A DNA stretch of 26,662 nt from an uncultured Prevotella sp. (GCA_937874345.1 CALNBT010000132.1:1-26662), one strand, 5' to 3'. Counted from the stretch's first letter, positions 1 through 8,111 are shown. Notes: generated from the letters alone by a model not told the origin. Translations and numbers: made by a program.

Positions 1-782
1 TCGTAATTTGGTGTGGCAGAGGCCAAACCTTTCCACATCGTTGCATAGGGCATACCCAGGTCTATTACCTCACTTGTTGATCCAATCAAGTAGTTGGTAA
101 CATTCTTGAGCATGAATGCTGTCTCGACATTCGCCATATAGCAATCATCGAACAAGATATACTGGAATTTAGTTCCAGATTGTTCCAAGCCTGCTGCCAG
201 CACTTCAACATCTGTTGCATAATTTTGTAGATCTGAAACGCTACCAAAGAAACGGGTCTTTACATAAGAATCGTCATTATATAGCGTTGAAGGTCCATAG
301 GATTTAGCCTTATTTGGATAGTCAACCCAATCAGCTTTATAGGTCCATCCTGTACCATGGCACCCGATAATCATGGCATAATTCAATGCATATGCCGCTG
401 ATTTCGTGTCGTTGATGATCTGAGAGATGCCTTCAGCCGTTGTATAAGATGAACCGGTATACGACTTGATGGGTATGTGTTTGAACGCCCCATTATCGTA
501 AGTCACCTCATACAAGCTAGATTCGGATGGGGAAGTGCTCAAGAAAACGATTAGTCTCGAATCTCCAAGTCCTTTATTTGTCTTGATACCCGATTCAATG
601 CTATCTAGATTTTGCAGGAAGATATTATACAGTCCGCTATTGCTGTTGCTACCCGTCCACGGCATATACACAAGAATTGTTTGCTTGGTGGTACTTTCTA
701 TATTGTTGCTGGTATCATTACTGCATGATGACAGCAAAACAACAAGACTGGTAAACAGCCAGAATAGGAACTGTTTCTTCAT
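1..782 (-). CDS. Clostripain-family (peptidase C11) lipoprotein, partial at its C-terminus
   Basis: The reading frame is open from an ATG at 782 down to the window edge, giving 260 codons with no stop, so the C-terminus is missing. Residues 1-20 form a lipoprotein signal peptide: a charged start, a hydrophobic stretch, then LLSSC with the lipidated Cys at 20. Two motifs mark the C11 (clostripain/gingipain-like) cysteine peptidase fold: IIGCHGTGW with the presumed catalytic His142, and LFDDCYMANVE with the presumed catalytic Cys214. The protein is therefore expected on the outside of a membrane, cleaving peptides, possibly after a basic residue as in other C11 enzymes (family knowledge, not visible here). 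It starts 2 nt after the valS stop, so it probably shares the valS transcript. The substrate cannot be inferred. Confidence 0.85.
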   Translation of the reverse strand, partial: MKKQFLFWLFTSLVVLLSSCSNDTSNNIESTTKQTILVYMPWTGSNSNSGLYNIFLQNLDSIESGIKTNKGLGDSRLIVFLSTSPSESSLYEVTYDNGAFKHIPIKSYTGSSYTTAEGISQIINDTKSAAYALNYAMIIGCHGTGWTYKADWVDYPNKAKSYGPSTLYNDDSYVKTRFFGSVSDLQNYATDVEVLAAGLEQSGTKFQYILFDDCYMANVETAFMLKNVTNYLIGSTSEVIDLGMPYATMWKGLASATPNY

Positions 783-784
783 AT

Positions 785-3430
785 CTAAGAATTTAATTTG
801 GTTTTTAATTCAGCAATAGACTCTTTCAAAAAGGCAATTTTTTCTTCAGAATCACTTTGCTTTTTGCGTTCCAATGCGACAACGTCATCAGGAGCATTCG
901 CAACAAACTTTTCGTTTGACAACTTCTTTTTGATACCAAACAAGAATCCTTCCAGATGGTGCAGTTGATCTTCTTGTTTCTTTATTTCATCTTCAAAGTT
1001 GATCAATTTACCTACAGGAACAGCAAATTCATCAGTGCCTATCATAAACGATACGGCATCAGCAGCTTTTTCTTCGGTAATGCTGATCTTTTCAAGATTT
1101 GCCATCTTCAGCATGATATCATTGAAGGCTTCAAAAGGATTGGCAGAAAGGGCCGTCAGTTCAAGCTGTTCTTTTGGTGAAATATTCTTCTGATTACGAA
1201 CCATTCTAACGTTGCTCACAACCAGTTTTACATTTTCCAGGCTGCTGACGAGCACTTTGTCAGCATCAGAAGGCAGTGCAACAACCAACTTTTCTTTCAT
1301 GATGGATTCACCATCCTGACGGTCATTGAGATGTTGCCACAATTCTTCGGTGATGAATGGCATGAACGGATGCAACATTTTAAGCAGCACATCGAAGAAG
1401 CGTAATGTATCATCGAATGTCTTTTGGTCGATTGGAGATCCATAATTCGGTTTGATCATTTCCAGATACCAACTAGAGAATTCATCCCAAAATAGTCGAT
1501 AGGCTACCATTAACGCCTCTGAGATGCGGTACTTTGAGAACAAATCGTTCAATTCTTCGTTTGCCATGCGCAACTTCGCATCAAACCACTCGACAGCCAG
1601 CTTATTGGCCTTAGGCTGTTCAGTGTCAGCAACTTCCCATCCCTTAACCAGACGGAATGCGTTCCAAATCTTGTTGTTGAAGTTTCGGCCCTGTTCACAT
1701 AAACTTTCATCAAAGAGAATGTCGTTTCCAGCGGGAGCACTCAGCATCATTCCCATACGTACGCCATCGGCACCATATTTGTCAATGAGTTTGATCGGAT
1801 CGGGCGAGTTGCCCAAACTCTTGCTCATTTTACGTCCCAACTTATCACGAACGATACCGGTAAAGTAAACATGCTTGAATGGCATTACGTTTTTGTACTC
1901 GTATCCGGCCATAATCATACGTGCTACCCAGAAGAAAATGATATCTGGTCCTGTAATCAAATCTGCGGTAGGGTAGTAATATTTGATGTCTTCATTGTCA
2001 GGGTTGTTGATACCATCGAAAACAGAAATAGGCCACAACCAAGATGAGAACCAGGTATCCAAACAGTCATCATCCTGGGCCAAATCTTTTGCTGTGAGAG
2101 ACGGTTCTATTTGTTGGGCCAATCTTAGTGCTTCATCAGCTGTTTCGGCTACAACCACGTCTTTTTTATCGCCGATATTGAAATAGTATGCCGGAATTCG
2201 ATGTCCCCACCAAAGCTGTCGACTGATACACCAGTCCTTAATATTTTCAAGCCAGTGGCGATAAGTATTCTTGTATTTAGCAGGATAGAATTGGATGTCA
2301 TCATCCATGACCGGCAGCAAGGCCAAATCGGCAAAGTGCTGCATCTTCAAGAACCATTGTGTAGACAATTTAGGTTCGATTGGAACATTGGTTCGTTCAG
2401 AATATCCTATTTTATTGTCGTAATCCTCTACTTTTTCCATCAAGTCGGCTTGAGCCAGATCTTTTGAAATTTGCTTACGGACATCCATACGGTCCATGCC
2501 GACATACAATCCTGCAGCCGCTGAAATGGTGCCATTGTCGTTGAAAATATCGATAGATGGTAATCCATGTTTCAATCCCAGCGCATGGTCATTGATATCA
2601 TGAGCAGGGGTAACTTTCAAACAGCCTGTTCCAAAATTGATATCAACATAATCATCCTCGATAACAGGGATCGTACGGTTTACCAGCGGAACAATGACAT
2701 GCTTACCTCTCAACCACGCGTTTTTAGGGTCGTTTGGATTGATACACATCGCCGTATCACCCATGATGGTCTCAGGACGGGTCGTCGCAACCACCGCATA
2801 CTTGCCAGGCTCTTCAACGACATGATATCTAAGGTAATACAATTTTGAATGTTCCTCTTTGTAGATGACCTCCTCATCACTGAGTGCCGTCTGGGCTTGA
2901 GGATCCCAGTTGACCATTCGTACGCCGCGGTAAATCAATCCCTTTTGGTAAAGGTCGCAAAATACCTTGATGACGCTTTTCGAACGGGTTTCGTCCATGG
3001 TAAAAGCAGTGCGGTCCCAATCGCAAGAAGCCCCTAGTCTTCGCAGCTGTTTCAGTATGATGCCTCCGTGTTCATGAGTCCAGTCCCAAGCATGTTCCAA
3101 GAACTGATCACGGGTAAGATCTGTTTTTTTGATACCTTGTTCAGCCAATTTTGCCACTACTTTCGCTTCAGTCGCAATAGACGCGTGGTCGGTTCCTGGT
3201 ACCCAGCAGGCATTTTTGCCTTCCATACGAGCCCTTCTAACCAAGATATCCTGAATCGTATTGTTTAGCATGTGCCCCATATGCAATACACCTGTTACAT
3301 TGGGGGGAGGAATTACAATCGTATAAGGTTCTCTTCCGTCTGGTTTAGAATCAAACAGCTTGTTGTTCAACCAATATTCGTACCATTTGGATTCTACGTC
3401 TTTTGGATCATACTTACTCGCTAATTCCAT
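785..3430 (-). CDS. valS: Valine--tRNA ligase
   Basis: This is a class I aminoacyl-tRNA synthetase that charges tRNA-Val with valine in the cytoplasm. At 881 residues it is full length for the family. The ATP-binding HIGH-type motif is HMGH at residues 50-53, inside PPPNVTGVLHMGHML, and the KMSKS loop is at 534-538. The region between about 200 and 370 corresponds to the editing domain that removes mischarged threonine. The last 70 or so residues are rich in Lys and Glu and match the C-terminal coiled-coil arm of ValRS. The start is ATG at 3430. A Bacteroides-type -7 box lies upstream at 3475-3482, and mazG is transcribed divergently. The stop codon lies 2 nt before the C11 lipoprotein gene. 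Confidence 0.98.
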   Translation of the reverse strand: MELASKYDPKDVESKWYEYWLNNKLFDSKPDGREPYTIVIPPPNVTGVLHMGHMLNNTIQDILVRRARMEGKNACWVPGTDHASIATEAKVVAKLAEQGIKKTDLTRDQFLEHAWDWTHEHGGIILKQLRRLGASCDWDRTAFTMDETRSKSVIKVFCDLYQKGLIYRGVRMVNWDPQAQTALSDEEVIYKEEHSKLYYLRYHVVEEPGKYAVVATTRPETIMGDTAMCINPNDPKNAWLRGKHVIVPLVNRTIPVIEDDYVDINFGTGCLKVTPAHDINDHALGLKHGLPSIDIFNDNGTISAAAGLYVGMDRMDVRKQISKDLAQADLMEKVEDYDNKIGYSERTNVPIEPKLSTQWFLKMQHFADLALLPVMDDDIQFYPAKYKNTYRHWLENIKDWCISRQLWWGHRIPAYYFNIGDKKDVVVAETADEALRLAQQIEPSLTAKDLAQDDDCLDTWFSSWLWPISVFDGINNPDNEDIKYYYPTADLITGPDIIFFWVARMIMAGYEYKNVMPFKHVYFTGIVRDKLGRKMSKSLGNSPDPIKLIDKYGADGVRMGMMLSAPAGNDILFDESLCEQGRNFNNKIWNAFRLVKGWEVADTEQPKANKLAVEWFDAKLRMANEELNDLFSKYRISEALMVAYRLFWDEFSSWYLEMIKPNYGSPIDQKTFDDTLRFFDVLLKMLHPFMPFITEELWQHLNDRQDGESIMKEKLVVALPSDADKVLVSSLENVKLVVSNVRMVRNQKNISPKEQLELTALSANPFEAFNDIMLKMANLEKISITEEKAADAVSFMIGTDEFAVPVGKLINFEDEIKKQEDQLHHLEGFLFGIKKKLSNEKFVANAPDDVVALERKKQSDSEEKIAFLKESIAELKTKLNS

Positions 3431-3474
3431 ATTTTCTTGTTTTCTAAAATATTAATTCGAATTTTTTATCGTTG

Positions 3475-3482
3475 CAAAATTA
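3475..3482 (-). promoter_or_regulatory. Putative valS -7 promoter box
   Basis: Read on the minus strand this is TAATTTTG, a perfect match to the Bacteroidetes primary sigma -7 consensus TAnnTTTG. It lies 44 nt upstream of the valS ATG. I do not see a convincing -33 TTG at 19-21 bp, so the call rests on the -7 box and its position. Confidence 0.5.
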
Positions 3483-3504
3483 CGAAATTTCCAATGAATT
3501 TGTT

Positions 3505-3512
3505 TACATTTG
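3505..3512 (+). promoter_or_regulatory. Putative mazG -7 promoter box
   Basis: TACATTTG matches TAnnTTTG exactly. It would place the transcription start near 3518-3522, just before the ATG at 3532. This argues against the longer in-frame mazG reading that begins at 3472. The -33 element is weak. Its distance to the divergent valS box is only 22 bp. Confidence 0.5.
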
Positions 3513-3531
3513 CATAAATAAATATAAACAC

Positions 3532-4395
3532 ATGCATACAAAAGAAGATATCCTTCAAGCTTTTGGCCGTCTGTTAGATGTTCAAGAAAGATTGAGGAAA
3601 GAATGCCCTTGGGATAGAAAGCAGACAAACGAAAGTCTCAGATCAAATACAATTGAAGAGGTATACGAACTTTGTGACGCATTGCTGAAAGACGATAGAA
3701 GGAATATCTGTAAGGAACTTGGTGATGTCATGGAACATGTGCTGTTTTATTCCATCATCGGAAGTGAAACCAACGATTTTGACATTGCCGATGTTTGCAA
3801 CCAAGAAGCCGACAAATTGATGTTCAGGCATCCATTCATTGACTGGACAGGGTGGACAGGAGATCCTAAAGAACAGGTAAATAACGGGTTGACCGCTACC
3901 GCAGAAGATGCAGAAATACCGACAACAGAGCAAGCCGTTGCTGAGACATGGGAACAAATCAAACAACGCGAAAAGGATGGAAACGAAAGTGTTTTATCCG
4001 GTGTGCCTGCTGCTTTGCCATCAATGATCAAGGCCTTTAGGGTGCAGGAAAAGGCAAGTAATGTTGGCTTTGATTGGCCTCAGCGCGAGGATGTCTGGAA
4101 AAAGGTAGAAGAAGAGCTGGATGAATTGAAGGTTGAACTTCAAAAAGGGGATCGCGATCATTCAACTCGCGAATTGGGTGATTTTTTCTTCAGCATCATT
4201 AATGCCGCCCGGTTGTATCATTTGAATCCGGAGAATGCTTTGGAGTTAACAAACCAGAAATTTATTCGACGTTTCAATTATGTGGAAAAAACTGCAGCAA
4301 AAAATCAAAAACGATTAAAGGACATGACGTTATCACAAATGGATAAGCTTTGGAATGATGCAAAACAACTGGAAAAAGATGGGATGTTGACATAG
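3532..4395 (+). CDS. mazG: MazG family nucleoside triphosphate pyrophosphohydrolase
   Basis: Removes pyrophosphate from (d)NTPs in the cytoplasm, cleaning the nucleotide pool. Two tandem MazG domains are visible. The N-terminal one has IEEVYEL followed by KELGDVMEHVLFY, and the C-terminal one has VEEELDELKVEL followed by RELGDFFFSIINAARL. These give the EExxE...ExxD magnesium-binding pattern twice, as in the well-known two-domain MazG proteins. The frame is open from 3472, but I choose ATG 3532 (287 residues, MHTKEDILQAF...). The promoter-like box at 3505-3512 lies inside the extension, and the extension's residues do not resemble the family. A rather long linker of about 60 residues separates the domains. 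It is divergent from valS. Confidence 0.95.
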   Translation: MHTKEDILQAFGRLLDVQERLRKECPWDRKQTNESLRSNTIEEVYELCDALLKDDRRNICKELGDVMEHVLFYSIIGSETNDFDIADVCNQEADKLMFRHPFIDWTGWTGDPKEQVNNGLTATAEDAEIPTTEQAVAETWEQIKQREKDGNESVLSGVPAALPSMIKAFRVQEKASNVGFDWPQREDVWKKVEEELDELKVELQKGDRDHSTRELGDFFFSIINAARLYHLNPENALELTNQKFIRRFNYVEKTAAKNQKRLKDMTLSQMDKLWNDAKQLEKDGMLT

Positions 4396-4405
4396 AAGGT
4401 AAACG

Positions 4406-4454
4406 CCATTATTATGCACTTCGAGATACGTCAAGAAGCGTTGAATAATAATGG
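4406..4454 (+). terminator. Possible mazG terminator (AT-rich inverted repeat)
   Basis: CCATTATTAT at 4406-4415 is perfectly complementary to ATAATAATGG at 4445-4454 and is followed by TTTTCC. The 10-bp stem is weak and the loop is 29 nt, so this is only a candidate. It lies 11 nt after the mazG stop codon. Its right arm overlaps the beginning of the 22-bp repeat array. Confidence 0.3.
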
Positions 4455-4529
4455 TTTTCCAATACCACTGATATCGATGTACAATTTGCATGGTTTTAAC
4501 CTGCAATATCAATGGTTTTGTCGGTCAAT
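4443..4529 (+). repeat. Array A: degenerate 22-bp tandem units (CAAT every 22 bp)
   Basis: The tetranucleotide CAAT occurs at 4460, 4482, 4504 and 4526, exactly 22 bp apart. The 18 bp between copies are degenerate but related. Two units carry ATGGTTTT at the same offset (4490 and 4512), and a partial leading unit has it at 4451. The first full unit ends TATCGATGTA before the next CAAT, which closely resembles units of the second array at 15888-15975 read on its minus strand. No protein is encoded here. I cannot assign a function. Confidence 0.6.
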
Positions 4530-4606
4530 CTAAAGGGGGTGTGAAAAATAGATTGTCGATATGACTTTCTGGTACCGAGCAGAAACTTGAATCGTTTATA
4601 AGGATA

Positions 4607-4622
4607 GCAATTGAAAAATTGC
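4607..4622. other. Short perfect hairpin upstream of the lipoprotein gene
   Basis: GCAATT and AATTGC form a 6-bp perfect stem around the loop GAAA, 43 nt before the ATG at 4665. It could be an operator or a leader hairpin. No T-run follows it on the plus strand, so it is not a plus-strand terminator. Confidence 0.25.
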
Positions 4623-4664
4623 AAAAAAACGAAAGAATTTTTACAAATAAAGAATAGATAGATT

Positions 4665-5210
4665 ATGAAAAAATGGTCAATAATGCTGTTGTCGTTGCTG
4701 CTTTTTTTAGGTTGTTCAGAACGTAAAAAAACAGTTAAGGTAGAGCAGTCTAAAGACGAAGAAACCGTAGTAGATTCAACGGTATATGGTGTCTGCGGCG
4801 AATCTACAGGTATGCATACTTTAGAGTTGATTTCAGACGAAGGCGATACGTTGCAATATATGTTGAATGATGATGGTGATTATAAGTCAGATGTTCTCGG
4901 TGGAAAAATGGTTGGAGACCACATGGCCGTTATCGGAACAAAATATCAAGACGAATTGGTTGCCAGAAAGGTAATTAATTTGACATCTCTGTTAGGAAAA
5001 TGGATGAGTATCGACAAGAACTTTGAAATTCAGGAAGGTGGTATCGTAAAGTCATTTGTACGATCAGAAAAAAGCCCCTGGACCACTTGGAAAATTTTAA
5101 ATGGTCAGTTGATGCTCAATAAAGATACATTTAGCATTTATTCGTTAGGCGCCGATAGCCTCTATCTCGAAAATAAGGTTGGCATATTTGCTTATCAAAG
5201 ACAAAAATAA
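4665..5210 (+). CDS. Lipocalin-like lipoprotein
   Basis: This 181-residue protein has a clear lipoprotein signal: MKKW, a hydrophobic run, then LFLGC with the lipidated Cys at residue 17. Residues 18-38 are a charged linker, and residues 40-105 form a first small beta-rich segment. Residues 107-181 (LLGKWMSIDKNFEI through SLYLENKVGIFAYQ) have the G-x-W opening and alternating strands seen in the lipocalin-like domains of small Bacteroidales lipoproteins. It is expected to be anchored in the envelope. The ligand is unknown. The rnz start codon follows 11 nt after the stop, so the two are probably co-transcribed, although their functions are not obviously linked. Confidence 0.75.
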   Translation: MKKWSIMLLSLLLFLGCSERKKTVKVEQSKDEETVVDSTVYGVCGESTGMHTLELISDEGDTLQYMLNDDGDYKSDVLGGKMVGDHMAVIGTKYQDELVARKVINLTSLLGKWMSIDKNFEIQEGGIVKSFVRSEKSPWTTWKILNGQLMLNKDTFSIYSLGADSLYLENKVGIFAYQRQK

Positions 5211-5221
5211 GGTTTTTTGGA

Positions 5222-6139
5222 TTGGAACCATTTAAAGTATACATTTTAGGGTGTGGCAGTGCGTTGCCGACGCTCAAGCATAGTGCATCATCACAGGTCG
5301 TTGAGATTCGTGAAAAATACTTTATGATAGACTGTGGAGAAGGCACGCAAGTGCAATTACGTCGAACAAAAATAAGGTTCACAAAAATCCATGCAGTCTT
5401 TATTTCCCATCTTCACGGTGACCATTGCCTTGGTCTCATCGGTATGATCTCTACATTTGGAATGCTTGGCAGAACGGCAACCCTGCACGTGTATGCTCCG
5501 TCTGAATACGAAAAGATGTTACAGATGCAAATGGAAATGTTTTGTACAGGTTTGGAGTTTCAAGTAGAATTTCACCCTGTAGATACGACAACCCATCAAA
5601 TTATCTATGAGGATAAGAGCTTGTCTATTGAAACCATTCCCTTGGAGCATCGCATACCGTGTTGCGGATATCTTTTCAGAGAAAAACCAACATTGCCCCA
5701 TATCCGCAGAGATGTGATTGATTTCTATGAAATCCCAATTTCTCAGATCAACAATATCAAGAATGGGACAGATTGGATAACTGTGGAGGGTGAACTGATT
5801 CCCAATAAACGCTTGACACTTCCGTCCGAAGCACCAAGAAGTTATGCTTATTGCAGTGATACACGATACATGCCGTCATTGTCGAAGCAATTAAAAAATG
5901 TGACGATGCTTTACCATGAATCAACCTATGATGAACAAAATAAGCAACGTGCAAAGATGTTTTACCATAGTACCGCAGCTCAAGCCGCCACTGTTGCACG
6001 TGATGCAAATGTAAATACGTTATTACTGGGGCACTACAGTGCACGTTATGATGATGAATTTGCTTTGTTGAAAGAGGCAAAGAACATCTTCCCAAACAGT
6101 CATTTGTCAAACGAAGGGGATATCTTTGATGTTAAATAG
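5222..6139 (+). CDS. rnz: Ribonuclease Z
   Basis: This is a short-form tRNase Z of 305 residues, which cleaves the 3' trailer from tRNA precursors so that CCA can be added. The metallo-beta-lactamase zinc motif is SHLHGDHCLGL with His63, His65, Asp67 and His68. Other hallmarks are the N-terminal GCGSALPT, FMIDCGEGTQVQL, SYAYCSDTRY and, near the C-terminus, LLGHYSARYDD. The start has to be TTG at 5222, because the first in-frame ATG falls at residue 35, after the conserved GCGSALPT strand, and no ATG or GTG lies upstream in frame. It follows the lipoprotein gene by 11 nt. Confidence 0.95.
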   Translation: MEPFKVYILGCGSALPTLKHSASSQVVEIREKYFMIDCGEGTQVQLRRTKIRFTKIHAVFISHLHGDHCLGLIGMISTFGMLGRTATLHVYAPSEYEKMLQMQMEMFCTGLEFQVEFHPVDTTTHQIIYEDKSLSIETIPLEHRIPCCGYLFREKPTLPHIRRDVIDFYEIPISQINNIKNGTDWITVEGELIPNKRLTLPSEAPRSYAYCSDTRYMPSLSKQLKNVTMLYHESTYDEQNKQRAKMFYHSTAAQAATVARDANVNTLLLGHYSARYDDEFALLKEAKNIFPNSHLSNEGDIFDVK

Positions 6140-6193
6140 TGTTAAGTTTAAAATATTACTAAACTGAATTACTCCAAATATTGTTTTTATCAG

Positions 6194-6201
6194 TATATTT
6201 G
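6194..6201 (+). promoter_or_regulatory. Putative -7 promoter box for the 6228 gene
   Basis: TATATTTG fits TAnnTTTG exactly and sits 26 nt upstream of the ATG at 6228. It suggests that a new transcript begins here for the envelope cluster. The -33 region is not convincing. Confidence 0.5.
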
Positions 6202-6227
6202 CACAATACTGAACACAATAGAATTAT

Positions 6228-6536
6228 ATGCTTAAAACGATCTTATCTATATCCATAGGCGTGTTGCTTTTGTTGGCTTTGCCCCAACAAAGTGTTGCCG
6301 CTCCTTTCGTGGATGTTGTAGAAACTAGTATGCAAGATGTTACTATTTCTATGAATGAATCAGTATTGCACGTTTGTGGAGCCAATAGCCAGGTGATGCA
6401 AATCTATAATGTTGCAGGCGTCTGCGTGATGAGCGTTAAAGTGGATGGACCAGACAAGAAATATGAACTTAATTTTGCCAAAGGTTGTTATATTGTAAAA
6501 GTTGGCAAAACAGTCAGAAAAATTTCAGTCAGATAG
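6228..6536 (+). CDS. Small secreted protein resembling a stand-alone secretion C-terminal domain
   Basis: This is 102 residues with a Sec signal peptide: residues 1-25, hydrophobic core ILSISIGVLLLLAL, likely cut after SVAA. The mature part is about 77 residues. It contains strands with VMQIYNVAGVCVMSVKV and ends GCYIVKVGKTVRKISVR. That ending (G-x-YIVKV...RKISV) looks like the sorting domains found at the C-terminus of type IX secretion cargo, but here there is almost nothing in front of it. I infer a tiny periplasmic or surface protein. Whether it is exported by type IX secretion cannot be told from the sequence. It is in the same frame as the next gene, which starts 6 nt after its TAG. Confidence 0.65.
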   Translation: MLKTILSISIGVLLLLALPQQSVAAPFVDVVETSMQDVTISMNESVLHVCGANSQVMQIYNVAGVCVMSVKVDGPDKKYELNFAKGCYIVKVGKTVRKISVR

Positions 6537-6542
6537 AAAACC

Positions 6543-8108
6543 TTGCGAGTCTTCTATAAAACAGCGTTTCTCTTTCTTTTTGTATTCATATTGTGTTCTT
6601 GCAAAGAGAAAACTGTTAATATCAATCATAATTTAGATGTGAAATCGTTTTCGCATCTGAAATCGAATCAATATTCCATCAAATCCCGGGAGATTAGAGA
6701 TTATATTTATTCGATGGTGAAATCAGATGCAGACTCAATGCAGGCTGATTATTATACAAAGAATTACTATGGCAGCAAGAATGCGTTCTTGTGGATTGAC
6801 CGGTTAGGTGTTGATGAGCGGGCAGATACCTTACTGACTTATTTGAAAACTGTAAAGAACATAGGGTTTTCTGATGATAAGTTTTGTGTGAATCGTATCT
6901 CAGATGATTTAATACGGTTTCGTTCCTTAAATTTCGATGATGGAAATCATAACATCAATATGGTTCTTGCCAGCTTGGAATATCATTTAACAAAAGCATA
7001 TCTGAGATATGTTGTGGGTCAACGTTATGGATTTACCAATCCTTATGGAATGTTCAACCACTTGGATATCAAGAATAAAGATTCTCTTCAAGTAAGCTAC
7101 TACAAACTCTTTGAAGTAGCTATGGACCGTCCGAACAAGAAATTTTGGATCAATGCCATCAATGAGGTTAGACATCATAACCTTTCCAATTACCTGACAG
7201 CCATAGAACCCAATAACGAATTATACAGAGAATTTTCTAAAAGACTGCCTAGTGCCGTTACCAGAAATCAGAGAGTAAAGCTTCTTTGCAATATGGAAAG
7301 GGCCAGATGGCGGTTGAAGGATGAACCTCAGCGGCATGACAAATATGTTTTGGTCAATGTGCCATCCCAACATTTGATGGCCAAAGATGGAAAGAAAATC
7401 CTTTCTATGCGCATCAGTATTGGCTCGTTTGATACGAAAACACCTTTGATGATCAGCCAAATTAAGCGAATGGATATCAATCCTCAATGGATTATTCCAA
7501 AGAGTATCATTGTTAAAAGTATTTCAAAGCATGCTCAAGACGAAACTTATTTTGACAGTCATCGATATTTTATTCGGCATCGGATTTCCGGAAAGCGGGT
7601 GGATGTCAAACAAGTAACCAGATCAATGCTGGAAAGTGGCGACTATTTTGTCATCCAGGAAGGTGGAGAAGGAAATGCTTTAGGGAGAATCGTTTTTCGA
7701 TTTAACAATGATTTAGCGATCTATCTTCACGATACTTCTTCTCGAGCTAACTTTGAACAATCGAACAGAGATGTTTCTCATGGTTGTGTAAGGCTAGAAA
7801 AACCATTTGATTTTGCGGTCTTTTTGTTATCCGATCAAGATAAAAAGCTGAGTAATAAGATACAATATTCCATGACGGCCGACGTTCAATCGAAAAGTGT
7901 TTTTGAAAAATCTTCAGAACCAACCGTTTCGAAAGATACGTTGAATAGGGAAAAATTGATCAGTTCTGTAAATGTTCAGCCGGCAGTTCCCTTGTTTATT
8001 CTCTATTACACGATCTATCCAGATGAAAATAATGTAATGAAAGAATATGGAGACGTTTATGGTTACGACCGTGTGATTTATCAATATTTACAGAACTATA
8101 TGAAGTAA
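6543..8108 (+). CDS. L,D-transpeptidase lipoprotein (YkuD domain, YcbB-like)
   Basis: This 521-residue enzyme is predicted to make 3-3 cross-links in peptidoglycan or to attach proteins to it. The catalytic signature SHGCVRL is present with His413 and Cys415. The YkuD domain spans roughly residues 266-455, and HDTSSRANFEQ precedes the active site as in YcbB-type enzymes. The roughly 240-residue region in front is helical and would be the substrate-binding part. The N-terminus has a hydrophobic run followed by LCSC, with the lipidated Cys at 20. The start must be the TTG at 6543: an in-frame TAG lies 6 nt upstream, and any later Met would remove the signal. It follows the 6228 gene by 6 nt and is followed by the ECF sigma gene after 3 nt, so one operon is likely. 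Confidence 0.9.
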   Translation: MRVFYKTAFLFLFVFILCSCKEKTVNINHNLDVKSFSHLKSNQYSIKSREIRDYIYSMVKSDADSMQADYYTKNYYGSKNAFLWIDRLGVDERADTLLTYLKTVKNIGFSDDKFCVNRISDDLIRFRSLNFDDGNHNINMVLASLEYHLTKAYLRYVVGQRYGFTNPYGMFNHLDIKNKDSLQVSYYKLFEVAMDRPNKKFWINAINEVRHHNLSNYLTAIEPNNELYREFSKRLPSAVTRNQRVKLLCNMERARWRLKDEPQRHDKYVLVNVPSQHLMAKDGKKILSMRISIGSFDTKTPLMISQIKRMDINPQWIIPKSIIVKSISKHAQDETYFDSHRYFIRHRISGKRVDVKQVTRSMLESGDYFVIQEGGEGNALGRIVFRFNNDLAIYLHDTSSRANFEQSNRDVSHGCVRLEKPFDFAVFLLSDQDKKLSNKIQYSMTADVQSKSVFEKSSEPTVSKDTLNREKLISSVNVQPAVPLFILYYTIYPDENNVMKEYGDVYGYDRVIYQYLQNYMK

Positions 8109-8111
8109 TAT

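Noticed and set aside
535..819. 94-residue plus-strand reading frame
   Set aside because: It lies opposite the C11 lipoprotein gene, whose signal peptide and catalytic motifs are clear. No family resemblance.
3472..3531. Longer mazG N-terminus
   Set aside because: The extension contains the TAnnTTTG promoter box at 3505-3512 and does not look like MazG sequence, so ATG 3532 is preferred.
4443..4529. Possible miniature CRISPR array
   Set aside because: Only four nucleotides are strictly repeated and the intervening sequences resemble each other, so there is no repeat/spacer structure. No cas gene is in the window.
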